Shown: positions 22,346-35,511 of the stretch, one piece after another
How the letters are laid out: each line of letters starts with the position of its first letter
Position numbering within the stretch: position 1 is the stretch's first letter
DNA from: Cheiracanthium punctorium
Taxonomy: Eukaryota > Arthropoda > Arachnida > Araneae > Cheiracanthiidae
Length of the DNA stretch: 64,000 nt
NCBI GenBank assembly: GCA_038373885.1
Contig: JAWZYV010002500.1
Span: forward strand, 992,001 to 1,056,000
Reading direction: 5' to 3'
Made by a program: the position numbers and the translations under genes
Notes under the pieces: model-generated
The model's database searches: none
The model's input: the letters and a program-made list of their open reading frames with translations, nothing else
What the model was told of the DNA's origin: nothing

Positions 22346-24637
22346 GCACATAATAAAAGTAAATTTTCAAAATCTCAATAGAAAAATATATCACCGACTG
22401 GCAAATTATCATTCGCATAAATATTAGGTAAAATTTAAGCGGCTCCAGGTTTTTCAGATTTCTCTCCCCATATTTTGAAATTCATATGAGAGACATATCT
22501 GGTATAAAGAGCACCTGCAATAACAAAAAAGAAACACAACATTTATTCAAAATAGCATAAAATAAAACTCTAAAAATCAAAGTCCCCGCAACGCTTCACA
22601 AACCTTTAAAGAATATTATTCAAATTTTTTTAGTTCTATGTTTAGCTTTCAAATTGACATCGGGAACGCATAATTTTACATTTTCTCCCAAATACATGTT
22701 CTGATTATAGATTTATCTTCGCCATTTCGGAGAGGGGGGGGGAAAGGATTTCCCACTATGCAACGGCGGGAAAATGTATGCGATGTTCCGGACAAAATTT
22801 TTATAAAATACCTACATGTCTCAAAGGACAAAGAGGTAGTTATTTGTAGGAAGATTGGAATCGGAACGCTGAATGCTCCTGAATCTTTTTTTCCCTTTTC
22901 AAAAGACTGAATAAATAGGAATTGTACACCTGAAATATAGCACGTATTTCTCTTCGGTTAAGGTTTTAAAAAATTGGAGCTACTACTTTCTGCTTTTAAA
23001 GTTTCCTCCGAGGAATATTTAATAGTGGTTTATGCAGTTTTTTATGTAGTTTTATGCATACTAAACGCTATTTAGAAATGAATCTGAAAGCCGAATATTT
23101 GTTTTGGTAAATTCTGGTTATGTTTGATGCTTCTAGAAAACTTTTATGACTCCCTTTTTTATTAGAAAGAATTTCTTTGCTTCAAGCTTCGTAGAATATT
23201 TCACTTTGTAACAAATATTTATAATCAGAGATCGGCTCCCACCTTACTCGCCCAAAATTTTGTGGAAGTAAGGTGACTAAAACTCATACTTTCGCAACTA
23301 GTTTACTTCCCCAGCTTTTAATGGTGTTTAATTTGTAGGATGTACATTAAAGAATAAGTGGAATTAATATGGTTCCATTACGTTGAGGAAAATTTGAAGC
23401 AAAGACCCAATAGTAGTAATGTAGAGGAAAAAGTGTCGTATTTGGCTGATTATCCCCATGTACTACATTTTGCAATGGAAATATTAAATGCTCCCTGTTT
23501 TCCCTTGTGGCAGTTCTACAATTTTGGTTATCGTTAAATTACCTTTTTGATACTAATTCCGTTTTGATATTAAATATAAAATAAACTAAATCCTTAGAAG
23601 TTTAATGCAGTAATGAATCAGTACTTTATAACTGCGTGAGAGTTTATTTTTCATCATTCCTAATTTACAAACATGAATTTTGCATTATGCATTATTATTT
23701 ATGCAGTGTTTACAATGTCAGAAAGAGTCGTACGGTTTTATGTAGAACATTGTTTTTTGTAAAGTATTCGGCAAACCTTTTCACACTGTAAAGTGACAAA
23801 AATGCACGATCACATCACTCCCATTGAAAACTATTGTGAACCTCGACAGAATTCCAGCCGTACTATCCACTCGTCATGTGACAGGTGTGAATCACGTGAC
23901 AGATACGAATGTTTCTCTTAAGGGTTGTCTTTGCTACCTCCACTTATTTCTTCTGAATGAGTTGGATGCGTTCTTAACCATAATTTCTTTCCAAAAGAGC
24001 TACCAAAACATTGAACTTGGAATTTAGCAGATTTTATACTGTTTCAGATTTGCAAAAGAGACTCTTTTCATGTGTGCTTAAGTAGGTTGCAGTCACATGG
24101 TGGCCAATATGTAACGTTAACTAGAAGTCACAGTGAAACTTATCTGTGATTATTTTCTGGGAACTTAACTGGCGTATCGTCTCTGACCTTTTAATCACAG
24201 CTTCAACCGAAAACGCCACTTTTCTCTCTATAATTTACACTGTAAGAAATACTTCTAATTTTACCACACATATTGCTGTAAAATGATACAGCACAAGTGC
24301 TGCAGCCTGTGAATGCAACAATGTGTGTTGTAAAGCCACTCACTAAATGACGTATTGACGTTGATAAGCCAATCACGAAGACCTTGTTCAACAAATTGGC
24401 ACAGTCTTTACATCACAACGTGTTGGCAATAGGTTTACCTACACGATGTGCTGTAATCTAGGAAAATATTTTTTGCCGTTTACTTTGTTACTTCACGCTG
24501 CCGCAAAAGAACTTTCTACAGCCCTAGGACATCTTTACAGCTACATGGATACTCAACGAGTTCTATCAAACCAGTCTCCAGTCAGACGATTATCCTCGAT
24601 CCAAGTTCCACTAATAATACCCTGATCTCAACTTGCA
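22346..24637. other. Intronic stretch without recognised features
   Basis: A GGGGGGGG run lies near 22735, and the rest is AT-rich. No splice-flanked coding segment or transposon end was recognised. Confidence 0.45.
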
Positions 24638-25067
24638 TTAAGAGTCCTCTGTAGTCGGCTTGCGGAGATTCAAGTCTCAATGCTTTGCTATGGAGAAAAG
24701 TGCCTTAACGCCTAATCATTTTTCTCAGAAAGTATTACGTATTTTTAAAGGAAATTTTCCTGTGTGAATCTTGAGAACTATTTGTAAGGATTGCGCGAAT
24801 CAGATTTGAGTTAATTTAGCCGAAAAGATTTTATAGCAGTCTAGAATTTATATTACTTTCCAGACTGCAATAAAATCGCTTTCGGCTACATTAACTCAAA
24901 TCTGAGTCGCGCAATCCTTGCAAATAGTTCTCAAGATTCACAAAGGAAAATTTCATTTAAAAATACCTAATACTTTCTGAGAAAAATGATTAAGCGTCAA
25001 GGCACTTTTCTCCATATCAAAGCATTGGGACTTGAATCTCCGCAAGCCGATTATAGAGGCCTCTTAA
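24638..25067. mobile_element. Foldback element with arms of about 210 bp
   Basis: The left arm 24638-24847 is the reverse complement of 24857-25067 at roughly 90% identity. The unpaired centre is only about 10 bp (GCAGTCT..AGACTGC closes the stem). The outer tips are TTAAGAGTCCTCT and AGAGGCCTCTTAA. TTAA at both tips might be a piggyBac/Kolobok-type target site, but it could equally be the last bases of the inverted repeat. Confidence 0.85.
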
Positions 25068-25530
25068 CTGCTACATGACCTTTGCGGTAAAATAAAACAT
25101 GGTCAATCTTCATAGTGCCTGTGCTTTTAAAAATTCATCTTGGACTCTTTTGCCGAAGAAGCGTTGGTCACAATGACGACTAAAGCGTAGAATTTGAAAA
25201 TCGAATATTTATACTTCTGATTATTATTGTAGATTCCTGAGATGAAATCCTTCTTCAGCCGACAAACCCAGGACCCTAGTTATGGAGATTACTAAAACGT
25301 AGAATTTGGCGACTAGCAGATTTTATATGGTTACAGATTTATGGTACAGACTGTTTCTTTTGGGCCCCAAAATCAAAGCATCTGGTTGAAAGAGTGTCTA
25401 AACTACGGTATTTGGCAGTTAACATTTTATATTTTCATTGCTACAGTAGATTCGAGAAGTGAACTTCTTCTTATATGAATAAAATCAAAGCCTCTCGAAA
25501 TAAGAAGCACAAGTTTTCAAAATTGTTATA

Positions 25531-26060
25531 TATAAGGGGCATTCAAATGAAACCTGGTCACTAGTGTAAAGTAACGATAACGATTTTGTTAACTCCAAAA
25601 TGTGGTTATACACAGTACGCATAGTCAAAAATAGTCGCCGAAACTGTTGGCACATTTATCCCATTTCGACACTAGCCGGTCGATTCCATCTTTGACGAAG
25701 CTAGCAGGCTGCTGTCGGATCCTATCAGGCCTGGACCCATTCACACACTTTGTCGTCCGTTGTGAATCGATATCCGCGAATAGCCCGCTTTTAGAGGTCC
25801 AAAAACATGAAAGTCACATGATGAAAGATCTGGACTGTACGGTGGTTACTCGCTTGCATGTTTCGCAGTGGACGATAACTTGTGTGACCACCTTCTCTTC
25901 GGCTTGAAACCACACTCTCGCTGTGCAACATCAAACGTTGCGCACACGTCAGTATATCTACCAACAGATGGTGCCACCATACACGCAGTTCCGTAGCGCC
26001 ACCTTACGTGTCATGCAAAGTTAGACGCACTTGCCAGATTTCATTTGAATGAACCTTATA
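25531..26060. mobile_element. Non-autonomous mariner-type element
   Basis: The ends are TATAAGGGGCATTCAAATG with AAACCTGG, and CCAGATTTCATTTGAATG with AACCTTATA. These are imperfect TIRs of about 28 bp with TA at the borders. ATTCAAATGAAA tips are common in mariner elements. The 86-codon frame inside (25647-25907) has no recognised domain. Confidence 0.75.
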
Positions 26061-26599
26061 TTTACAATGGAGAGTTTTGTCCTACCTGGAAAACTAAGGC
26101 CTCTGGTCGTAAGTGTGACTAAGTATAGATCTTGACAGCTATATAATTTTTATTCTTTATACTGTAACAAATTTTCCAGATTGCTTCTTTAGAGTAACAA
26201 AACCAAGGCTTCTGCTTGCGAGTCGATAGTCGATAACTTTTTTTTTTAATTTTTATTACCGCATAACAAATTAGTAAGATTAAGCAAGAGAAACAGTCTC
26301 TTTCTTCAATTCATCAAAGTTGAGGCCCATAATGGAAATTGCGATTGATACGGAGAACTCAACAATATAATGTTTCTCAATTATCATGAAGCATATAACA
26401 TTACTACCTCGTCTCCTAAAAACCACCTCACATTAAAAATCACAATTTAAAAGTCATTTCTATTCTTCCTATCCTGTACAATAGTTTTCTTTATTAATCA
26501 ATGCATTTACATGATTAAACTTACATATTTCCGTTTTGGATGCCTAGCGGCACTGGAAGAAAAATAATGAATAAAATAATATAATATAATATCTCAAAT

Positions 26600-27025
26600 T
26601 TAAAATTTTCTAAAGAATTTTGAAAGATATATGCATTTTGAGGATTCATATTTCACGCATCGTGCGACACAAGAAAATAGTTCTAATATTTTTCTAACAC
26701 CTTGAATAAATGCAAATCAAACTAATGATTATTCTCCCGGCCTTTAGGATTTATTCTGAAGTATTATCTAGAACCTCCGAGCCTTTGAATCATTTTGCTG
26801 ATTATCTTTTAATAAAACTTTAAAAGTAGAGATGAAATGCCTGTTTTTCATTTCAATTTAATATGCTTAGCTTCGGGCAATGAGTTTATACTTCATAATT
26901 CGAGTGTCATTCAAAGCTTCCAACGTTAGTGAAGGGTTAAAACTGATTCTTTGCTTTCTCCCTAAAATGTTGATAAAACTTTCATAACATGGTGCATGTG
27001 CTCTAAATAACATTACCAGAATATG
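26600..27025 (+). repeat. Diverged direct repeat, copy 1 (partner 30300-30725)
   Basis: Shared blocks in order are ATATTTCACGCATC, AATAAATGCAAAT, CTTTAGGATTTATT, GCTGATTATCTTTT, CATTCAA and AAAATGTTGATAAAA. The offset is about 3.69 kb. Confidence 0.65.
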
Positions 27026-27287
27026 TAACTACTCGATTGAAATACTATCGTGGAAAGCTTTCAGTTCGGCACTACGGAAGTTCAATAAATAGTACTTTTA
27101 GTATCAGGAAATAAAAAATAATAATTTAGATGGCTTTGTTACAAATCTACACATATCTTCATGCTCTTAAATTAGTGAAATGGTTTTGAAAAATCATATA
27201 TTTTCTTCTGATAAGCGTGAAATATCACCAGGGATTAAACGTTTCTTGAAATTTCTATGTTTTTATGTGCTGTGTTTCGTCAAAGCT

Positions 27288-27496
27288 ACGAGAGGGCTAT
27301 CTGTCTAAGGAGGGTGCCTTGGGCAGATGGCCTTTTTAAGGGGTTCCACCTCGCATTCACGTTAGATCTGGAGAAAACTGCCCAAATCTCCAGACCGTTA
27401 GATTGACTCATACGTAGGCCAGAACCTCGGACCTTCCCACTCCAGATATCTACCATGTGCAGTGTCTTATCCATTTAGCCATATGGTGGTTCTGTA
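27288..27496 (-). repeat. tRNA-derived SINE (family copy 2)
   Basis: On the minus strand the head carries ATGGCTAAATGGATAAG (A-box-like), then GGTAGATATCTGG and GGTCCGAGGTTCTGG (B-box-like). The family's shared blocks TTTTCTCCAGAT, then CCCCTTAAAAAGG and CCAAGGCACCCTCCTTAG, follow. The body matches the repeats at 424-610 and 60838-61110. Confidence 0.7.
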
Positions 27497-29229
27497 ATTT
27501 CTATAAGCAGTAGTCTAAGTGCATGCATTTCTATAACAGAATCTATGTATTTGTCCTTCATTTTTATAATATATCCTCTTGATTCGAAAAGTTTAATTAC
27601 TTATTAACAATTTTTTTTAGATATTTGGATTTTAAGAATTTGAGGACAAGTATAACCCCTGTATCGCATCCCTTTTTCTTTCTTGTCTTGTCCTTGAAGC
27701 GGCTTGAAGGTGAGTGAATTCACTCCAGTACAGAAAAATGGCGATATCGCCTTTCCCAATATAAACAGGATGAAAACTTTCAACCATCTTTTAGATGATA
27801 GACTAGGGGCCAAGGTCCCTAGTGAAGACTCGCTACGTTCGCTCTTCGTATGAGGCATTCGGCCCCTAATGAGGCTTATTCGTAAAAAAGGCATAATTTC
27901 AACAGGCAAAACCCAAACATTGTATCAGATAGAATGTTATCGAGCTACACATTGCTTCTTTCTTGCATGTTCCTTCGTACATAAAAATTTAAATGTCACA
28001 CTATTTTTAATTATGTAAAACCTATGGAGCACCTTGAGTATTTGTCAGGCATGGCGATTTTTCATAATTTGGTGACTTACGTATATGTATAGTTAATAAT
28101 TAGTTCTAAGAAAACAGTACTTCATGTTTTCTTTCATAAAAACTGCGGAATAGCTAGAATAACTTGCCACCAATGGCGAATTTTCCTTATTTGGCGATTT
28201 ACATGTCTCATAAACGATAATGACTTCTCATGTAAAGTTACCGGGAAAACCGTTATCCATATATTCATTTACATAATTCTTTACAGATTGGCATATTTAC
28301 TCCACGAAATATATCATCTCTCCGCGCTAGCAAATATCCAAGCTGTACTATAACTTGTATGATGGCATAGTTAACGCCGCCAAATATTTCTATTGGTAGC
28401 AAATACCCAAGCTGAACCTGACCGGCTTTTCTATAATCTGCATTTTAACTATTTTTCATTTTCAAGATACTGGGTGCCAACATTTGGAACGCGTGGTTTA
28501 AATTCGCCCTCTTGGTGAGATAGCCTTTTGCCAGATCGTACCTGACCCCGAAATGGCCCTTTTTATATCCGTTACAATTTGTTATTCTGTTTTGGAAAAA
28601 CGTATATTCGGTAATTTTAAACTCCTGTTATCCCAGAGAACTTATTTGAAAATCGTCAACTTTGTGTAACACACTTTGACTTATTTATTTTTCACATACC
28701 TTTTATTTGGAGTAAAATTGGTGTAATTCTAATTCATATTTGCCACTTTCACATGGTTCTACATACTTGGAATTGCTTTGTTGCAAAAGCATGAATGAAT
28801 TTATGTTGGCGAAATATGCCAAATCTGGCAACCATTTTGCTTATTTTTCAATTTTTTATTAATGTCTTCTAAAATAATTCGAATTTCGAAATTTAAGTCA
28901 GTTTATCGACTTCTTCGGAATTTTCCGAATCTGTGGACACTTCGTCGAAACTCACACCCCACGTTTTTAGAGGAGGTAGCAGAACGAGCTATTGACAGCG
29001 GCGGCTGCAGGGGCTGTTTCTCTTTTTTAGAATAGAGAGAAAAGGCATGAAACCGACACTTTGAAAGTTTTTTTTTTTTTTTACTAAAGGAGCGTTTTCT
29101 TTAATTTTTGTTAGAAAAACATTGGTTTTTTTTTCGCTTGAATTATTTTTAAACCGTACTGATGTGCGTGGAAAAGTACGTGAACATACTTTTTGTAACG
29201 AATAAAAAATATAGATATAGATATATATA
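27497..29229. other. Intronic stretch without recognised genes
   Basis: A 101-codon minus-strand frame (27604-27909) has no recognisable motif. TGGCGATTT-like words recur between 28050 and 28200, and GGTAGCAAATA-type words between 28330 and 28420. These suggest worn repeats, but no boundaries can be set. Confidence 0.4.
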
Positions 29230-29722
29230 CCATAAAAGCACTTATTTTTGCGAGCCGAAATTTTCGTGAAAATAAAGATATCGGTGATTTCGCGAGCTGA
29301 AAATTTCGCGAATTTTGAATCAATAGAAACGAAAGTTGAAAAATCCTGATTTTTAACGCAAAAATAAAATTTCTAAATATGGACGCCCTTTTTCATAAGG
29401 CATTTTAAGAAACATCGTTTTGTCCGAAAAGTTCGCCCCTCTCCCCATTTTGAATGTAAATTCAAAGAAGCTGGTTTAAATATTATATATGAATGAGCTG
29501 TATTCTATTAGTTGTATAATTGTTTTATATTCAAAAAAAAGTTGTATAGTACTCAAGATATAGTTGTAAGAAATAGTTTGTAACTGCAATAAATCATTAA
29601 ACTCTGGTAAGTGAAAAATTTCTCATTTTTCCTTATTATTTGAAGCGTATAAAAAATGTATTTCACGAGGACTTCATTTTCGCGAAAAAGGCGGGCTCGC
29701 GAAAATAAGTGCTTTTACAGTA
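29228..29722. mobile_element. MITE with TA duplication and TTCGCGA-rich inverted repeats
   Basis: The element is 29230-29720. Tips are CCATAAAAGCACTTATTTT and AAAATAAGTGCTTTTACAG, flanked by TA on both sides. Inside each end is a GCGAGCC/GGCTCGCGA block. It is 491 bp with no transposase. Confidence 0.8.
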
Positions 29723-30299
29723 TATAAATGGGTTTTTTTCGTATTTTATAGAATTTATAGCTGATTTAACATAGCAATATGAATAGACATGAAATTTTAT
29801 GTAAACGAAAAGCTTTAATTCTCTTTTAAGCTGAATTTATTTTAATCAGTGGAATTTATAATATCTTTATTTCTACAGGCTACTTTCATTCCTTTCTTTG
29901 ATTTTAATTGCACTTTCCTAATTTAAATTCTCTAAATGATGTTCATCCCAAAATTCTATTGAATATCTCCTTTAAACTATATGCTTTCAAAAAAAATACT
30001 TTCATTTAATTCGAGAAAAGTCAAAAATCTGCCAAAATGAAGAAGAATTCGCTAATGAAAGTAGATTGTTTTTCATTGATGCTGATTGTCCCCCCACAAA
30101 GAAAAGTGGGAAATACAGAATTAACTTTTACAATGCTTTGGCTTTTCTTTGCGTTATATAATAAACTATTATTCTGTACACTTAACCTATAAGTGCATAT
30201 GCCTGTTTATTCTTCTCTCTCTTAAAATGCTTTGCAGCACTAAAACGCTCGGACCAAAAAAATTTTAATGCAACAAAACTAATAAATTTTTACCTATTT

Positions 30300-30725
30300 A
30301 AGAGTTTTCAAAGCCTTTTTTAATATTCATGAATTTTAAGCATTTATATTTCACGCATCATAAGGGATTAAAAATAAATCCTATTCTCCTTTTATAACTC
30401 TTTAAATAAATGCAAATGAGACTATTAGTCTTTAGGATTTATTTTAGGACCTAGCCTGAAGCTAACAGGGCTTGGAATTACTTGGCTGATTATCTTTTTA
30501 ACAAAACTCGAGAACTACAGAACGAAAAGCCTGCCTTACATTTAAATTATACATTCTTGGCGTATGGCAATAGGTTTATGTTTCATATTTAGAGTACTAT
30601 TCAAGGCTTTTAACCTTATGCATACGCTTCACTATTAGCTGGCTTTTCCTAAAATGTTGATAAAATATTATTGGGATAAAATGTTTCTGCTCTAAACATT
30701 AATATGAACATAATAGGTAATAAAT
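30300..30725 (+). repeat. Diverged direct repeat, copy 2 (partner 26600-27025)
   Basis: This is the same ordered blocks as the partner, with the best-kept core AAAATGTTGATAAAATATT at 30651. It is an old duplication inside the intron. Confidence 0.65.
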
Positions 30726-32160
30726 CTTAGGTGATAATTATTTTTAGGAAATTTTTATAACTTGAAAAATGTTATTTTAAAACAGCGAAGAATTTCCTAA
30801 AAGTAATTGATAAATTAAAAAATCATAACAATAACTTGATAAATAACCAGGAAATAGACAATAAAATAAAAACGAAAAGAAAACACCTATGGATTTCGTT
30901 CAGAATCAAAGGGATTATTTGCAATACGATCATTAGCATAATTACGTAATTTTAAATTATAATGAAACGTGTACAATGCTGTATGCAACACATATTTTTG
31001 ATAAAAGATACAGCCCTAAGTTATTTTATGGGAATGCAATAACAGGTAATTGATAGCCAAAATTTCTATCGTCTTTCATCAGGTTTTAATTTAAGAGTAC
31101 AAGAATTTGAGGTTAAGAATTGATTAATGAAATACAAATAAGTATAGTTTTCCAGATTATAACAGAAGAGATTAAAGAGGAGAATATAACAGAAACTCAT
31201 GCTTCGGAGTTTGTTTAAAAATTCAAGGAATACATTAGTTTGCGTAATTCAAAATGTTATTCAAAAGCTTTCTATGAAATGGTTCGACTTTAAATAATAC
31301 TATGAGAGGAATAGTTAACTAATTTTTTAAAAAGTCATTAAATAAAATAGTATTATTGAAAAATGTTCACTATCGTACATTAAACAAAATTTAATTCTAG
31401 CAACTTTGTTTGAAATTTCATAGAAATACTTTTGGTACATTATTTTACATATAATACATTAATTAAAAAATAATTATGAATTGTTTATAGCGGTTTTGTA
31501 ATACATTTTGAATAAATTCCTGGTGTATTTGTTTGAAACCTCTCAAAAATGTTTAGAATTATGCTATTTTGCATATTAATTATTTTTTTATAATTCTTTT
31601 GCTGTGGTATTTTCAGTATCTTTTAATACTATAACTGTAGATTAGCAGTCTAGTAAATATGTTCATTGCATTCGCTCTACTATTTCAGATATCTGGACGA
31701 TTCAAAAATTTGTCAATAACGAACCTCCACCATGTATCAAAGTACTCCTCATTTTTAGGAATATAAGCATCTAAAATTCACAGGAAAATTTCTTAGTGCT
31801 TTGCATTGCTTCAACTCATTAATTTTTAAGTTCCTGTCTGGTCGAGGAAGTAATACTTAGGACAAAAAAGAAAAACAATCTGTATTGTTCCTTCGTCACT
31901 TCCAAAGGGAGTAAACAGGCTACAGTGGTGGCGTATACAAGGAAGGGGAGGTTGAGGGTTCAACCCACCCCCCTTGCCAAACAAAATGTGAAAGCATGTA
32001 CAAGCATTTATAATAATTTACTCTTATTTTAAATAATACTAATAACACTTAAAGTTCTTTTACCCGGTCTCAAAAATTTACAGTCAGTAGTGATATACAG
32101 CTGTTATTTCAAAAATCTTGCTAAATTTCACGACAATGATCTGTCGAATTGCCTTTGTAT
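30726..32160. other. Intronic AT-rich stretch; one possible transposon end
   Basis: A CAGTGGTGGCGTATACAAGG end followed by a GGGTTCAACCC palindrome and C-run lies at 31924-31978. It resembles a hAT/P-type terminus, but no opposite end was found. Confidence 0.35.
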
Positions 32161-32440
32161 TGGAGTTTGCTCAATAATATATGCGCTTGGTGATTTATAT
32201 TTCTTGTTTGCTGGTGTATAAAATAATTACAGATAATTATTTTATACACCAGCAAAGAACTTTAAATGTTACATAAATCACTGACGATTGAGATCATGAT
32301 ATCGAAAATTGGAATTTGCTCAGTAATAAATGCATTTGGGGATTTATCTTTTAATAAATTAAAGATAATTGTTTTATACACCAGCAAAAAACTTTAAATG
32401 TGATGGATATCATGATATCGAAAATTTCATTTCTACTATT
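32161..32440 (+). repeat. Hairpin plus diverged duplication
   Basis: A palindrome at 32209-32255 pairs GCTGGTGTATAAAATAATT with its complement around CAGAT. Its right arm and the following TTTAAATG..ATCATGATATCGAAAATT block recur about 140 bp further on, without the left arm. Confidence 0.7.
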
Positions 32441-33479
32441 ATATGATACGACATTAATAATAAAATATAATATTTTTGCTTTATTTAAAACAGAAAAAAA
32501 GTATTTACCATGTAATTTAAACAATTAATGCCCATGCACCATAATGTATTGAAATTCCTTTTGAGTGCTTCTATAAAGTAGCTGAATGCTCATAATCATT
32601 GTGCGTGAAAAAATTAAAAACTTTACTCACTTAAATTATCGTTACATTTATACATATATATTAGTAATAATCATACTTTTTAGAGATTAACGAGAGACAA
32701 AAAATAAGATCTGTGTCTCGTCTAGCTCTACATAAAAATTAAATAGGTCTGTCTCGTTTTGCATAATAGCTCTTTGTCTCGTCTCGTATCCATTTGTAAT
32801 ACTTTTCCAGAGTTAAGTCTGTAAAAAAATAAAGAAGAATGCCATTTAATTTTTCAATTATAATGAAATAATTTGGAAGTTCAATTGGCAATTATCAGAG
32901 TTAAACTTTCTTTGTAATCTGTATTCTAAATTCTAATCTTCTGAACCTACTTTTCTCAAAAGTCATTATCTATTGTTAATTACCTGAGGGTAATTATTTT
33001 TAGCTGTAGAAGTTACAAAATATCTTTAAGATCTATTAGAGAGTAATTGCCAAATTTAAAGTTATATTTCGTAGATCTTCAGAAAGATCTAAAAATAAAA
33101 TAGTCCTTTCGGAAGATTCCAGTGTATTGAGTGTGAAAGCAACTTAGATTCAAACTTTTCTGTATATAAATGTAATTTGTAATTCAATAAAAGTTGTAAA
33201 GGCCCGATAAAAATGCAAGATCTAATTGTACACTATTCTAAAAGTGTGAAGATCTAATTATCTAGTAAAGAAACAAACGCATAAAAGCTTTTTAAGGGAA
33301 AAAAACCTTCCTGAATGAGGAATAGAAATGTTTCGAAAATTATATTTAAATTTATGCACATTTCTTATAAATGCGTTTCTTTATAATTAAAAGGATCCCA
33401 TTTTTTCATCTAAACTGTTATCATAATCGACATTAATTTAGGTCGTTTCTCGCAGATTTTAAGATTTCCAGTAGTATTT

Positions 33480-34513
33480 TGAGTATTTGATTCTGAGCTA
33501 GTTTGTTGTCCATGGTAGCCATATGAAGTATGGCTACCGTTAACTGCTATACAAGCCTCACAACGAGCCGTCATACTGTTAATAAGAAACGCTTGCGGCA
33601 ATAAACCCCTTTTTACCAAAACCGAGGATTTTAACATATGCAGTGTCCTGGAAGGAGGTTGAACACCGATCAATGGCTTTTCTTGAGCATCCCAAATATA
33701 TTCTATAGAACTGAGTTCCGGAGACTTCGCAGGCCTGTTCATGCAGATAATATTCTCTGATTCAAGAAAATCATCAACAATGTGAGATTTGTGTGGCCTT
33801 ACATTTTCTTCCATAAAAATGAAGTCCGAGCCTGCAGCACCCCGAGAAAACCTCGCATACCCTTCAAAGTCTTCAATCTCATAGCTCTGTGGAGTGGCAC
33901 AACCGACAAGACGTGCACGACTGTACAACAGAATGCCGCCCTAGGCAAGGATTGATTTGCTACCAAATTGATCAATTTTTCTTACGTCGGAGGAATGGCA
34001 CAGAGTTTCTCGTTTTTTGCATGTGAAGACTCCCAGAGAATCACTCTACGTGCTGAATCTTGGCATACCAAAGGGGAGGTCCCAATCTTGTTGTGTCCAA
34101 TGTCCAAGAATGGCGTCTTCGGCTTTTCGACAAAAAGGCTTTCGTGCGCCTTGCGTTCAAAGACACACCACTGGATGAAAGAATAAAGGGCCTTCTCTGC
34201 AAGGCGCCTGTATACTTTTTGCTTGAGCATTTATTTTTCTACACGCAGCAGCTAGGTCACTAGAAAATTCTGTATCCGTTGCTTACGTACGTTCTCGTGT
34301 ACTCAGTGCCAATAAACGAGCCTTTGCAGTTGTTGTTGCTCTTTCGTAACTTTGATTGGACTTGCTGGTAATGGTACCACATGTTTTGAATTGATTCCAT
34401 ACCTTGGATACCACTTTCGGAAACACTTGCATCCGTCATCCCACCTGTTTTTGTGACAATCCAAGCCTCACAACGGCTCTTAATCTCTCTGAATCATCTA
34501 ATGATGAATGCAT
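33480..34513 (-). pseudogene. Tc1-like transposase relic (second)
   Basis: On the minus strand the relic starts near MHSSLDDSERLRAVVRLGL. It passes through KVYRRLAEKALYS and ends with the C-terminal block FIFMEENVRPHKSHIVDDF, ESENIICMNRPAKSPELSS and IEYIWDA. GLLPQAFLINSM and RCEACIAVNGSHTSYGYHG follow. This is the family's usual order. The second catalytic Asp (family DNARPH) reads EENVRPH. The Glu of the PIEHVWD motif is kept as SIEYIWD. Frameshifts separate at least three pieces, and the region of the first Asp is not readable. It is a different Tc1 lineage from the 20.8-kb relic, judging by the C terminus. Inactive. Confidence 0.8.
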
Positions 34514-35511
34514 TCCCACTACAAACAGTCAAAATTGTGGGCCTTAAAGCAATATTCACAACTACGCATACAAAAATCCTAGAAGCTTAAAACAGTCATA
34601 TATAACGTCATGCTACAAAACTAACGCTTAACATCGCTTATTCCAAATCGGATGCTAGCACTGTGTTATCTGGTACTCAAGATATATAAAGTACAAATGT
34701 TATCAATTTTTCTGCAGGCTGTTTTGAATTATTGTGAAAAACGTCCTTGTAACCTTAATTTTGAGCTCCGTTGTATGTCAAATCGCAGGAAAGATTATTT
34801 TATGTCAGTTTGCAAAATATTCTGCCAAATTAATCTAGAGAAATTAATGTTGAATAACGATTGACGATTAAAACTAATTCAATCTTCCACCGTGATTACT
34901 GATAATAGTTTTCAAACCTCAATTATAATCGTGATTCCATATTTCGTCCATTGTTTTCAATCGTCAATCGTGATTAATATTTGTCAGCACTGTGGTGAAT
35001 TACATACACCATAATCGAAATAACCATGGTCTAGCTCAATCCTGGTAAACCCTTTAAGCTCGGGTTTTCAAAATTTGTAAAATCTCTAACTTAACCCTGA
35101 TATCGTGTCAAAACTAGAAATTTAATTTCTGCAAGTAAAAAATGTTTTTGTACTATGCAATTTCCGTCGACGGCTCTGGAAATGTGTGACGCATGTCGCC
35201 CGAAATCAAGTCACTTTCCATAAATTTACCATAATGGCACAGCAGTTACGAATTAAATATATACATGTATTTTGCGGATATATGTATTTTGCGGAAATGA
35301 ATGCATATTTATATCTGTTAAAACACGGATATTCATAACAACACTCAACTGCATTGGACGGTGTTCATAAACACTTTTCAGCTTTGTTATTTAAAGGCTT
35401 TTGAACATTGAAAGTTTTAAAAGCAGAGTTTCTCGTCTCCATTAACTCTCCAGAATTCTGAACAATTTTCATTGCTAGAGATTATACATTGACATTCAGT
35501 TCTCTTTATAG

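Larger units (their letters stand above)
18392..35511 (+). other. Intron of 17.1 kb in the Sidestep-like gene
   Basis: The boundaries are set by the GT donor after 18391 and the AG acceptor (TCTCTTTATAG) before 35512. They restore one Ig domain across a phase-1 junction. The intron holds tandem duplications, two Tc1 relics, a foldback element, two MITEs and a SINE. I saw no further convincing exon inside it. Confidence 0.8.

Noticed and set aside
24203..24480. Possible MITE starting ACTGTAAGAAAT
   Set aside because: No convincing complementary end or target duplication was found.
27604..27909. 101-codon minus-strand frame
   Set aside because: No domain, no splice-site support and no second copy; length is within chance for this window size.
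32690..32800. GTCTCGT-rich segment as a regulatory cluster
   Set aside because: Irregularly spaced, in an AT-rich intron, with no known factor site or conservation to support a function.
33968..34263. Plus-strand frames of 67-72 codons
   Set aside because: They are shadows of the minus-strand Tc1 relic, which has the family motifs.
34860..35000. Possible hAT end with CAGTGCTGACAAAT (minus strand)
   Set aside because: Only one end is visible, and CGTGATT/AATCGTC words repeat loosely without clear borders.
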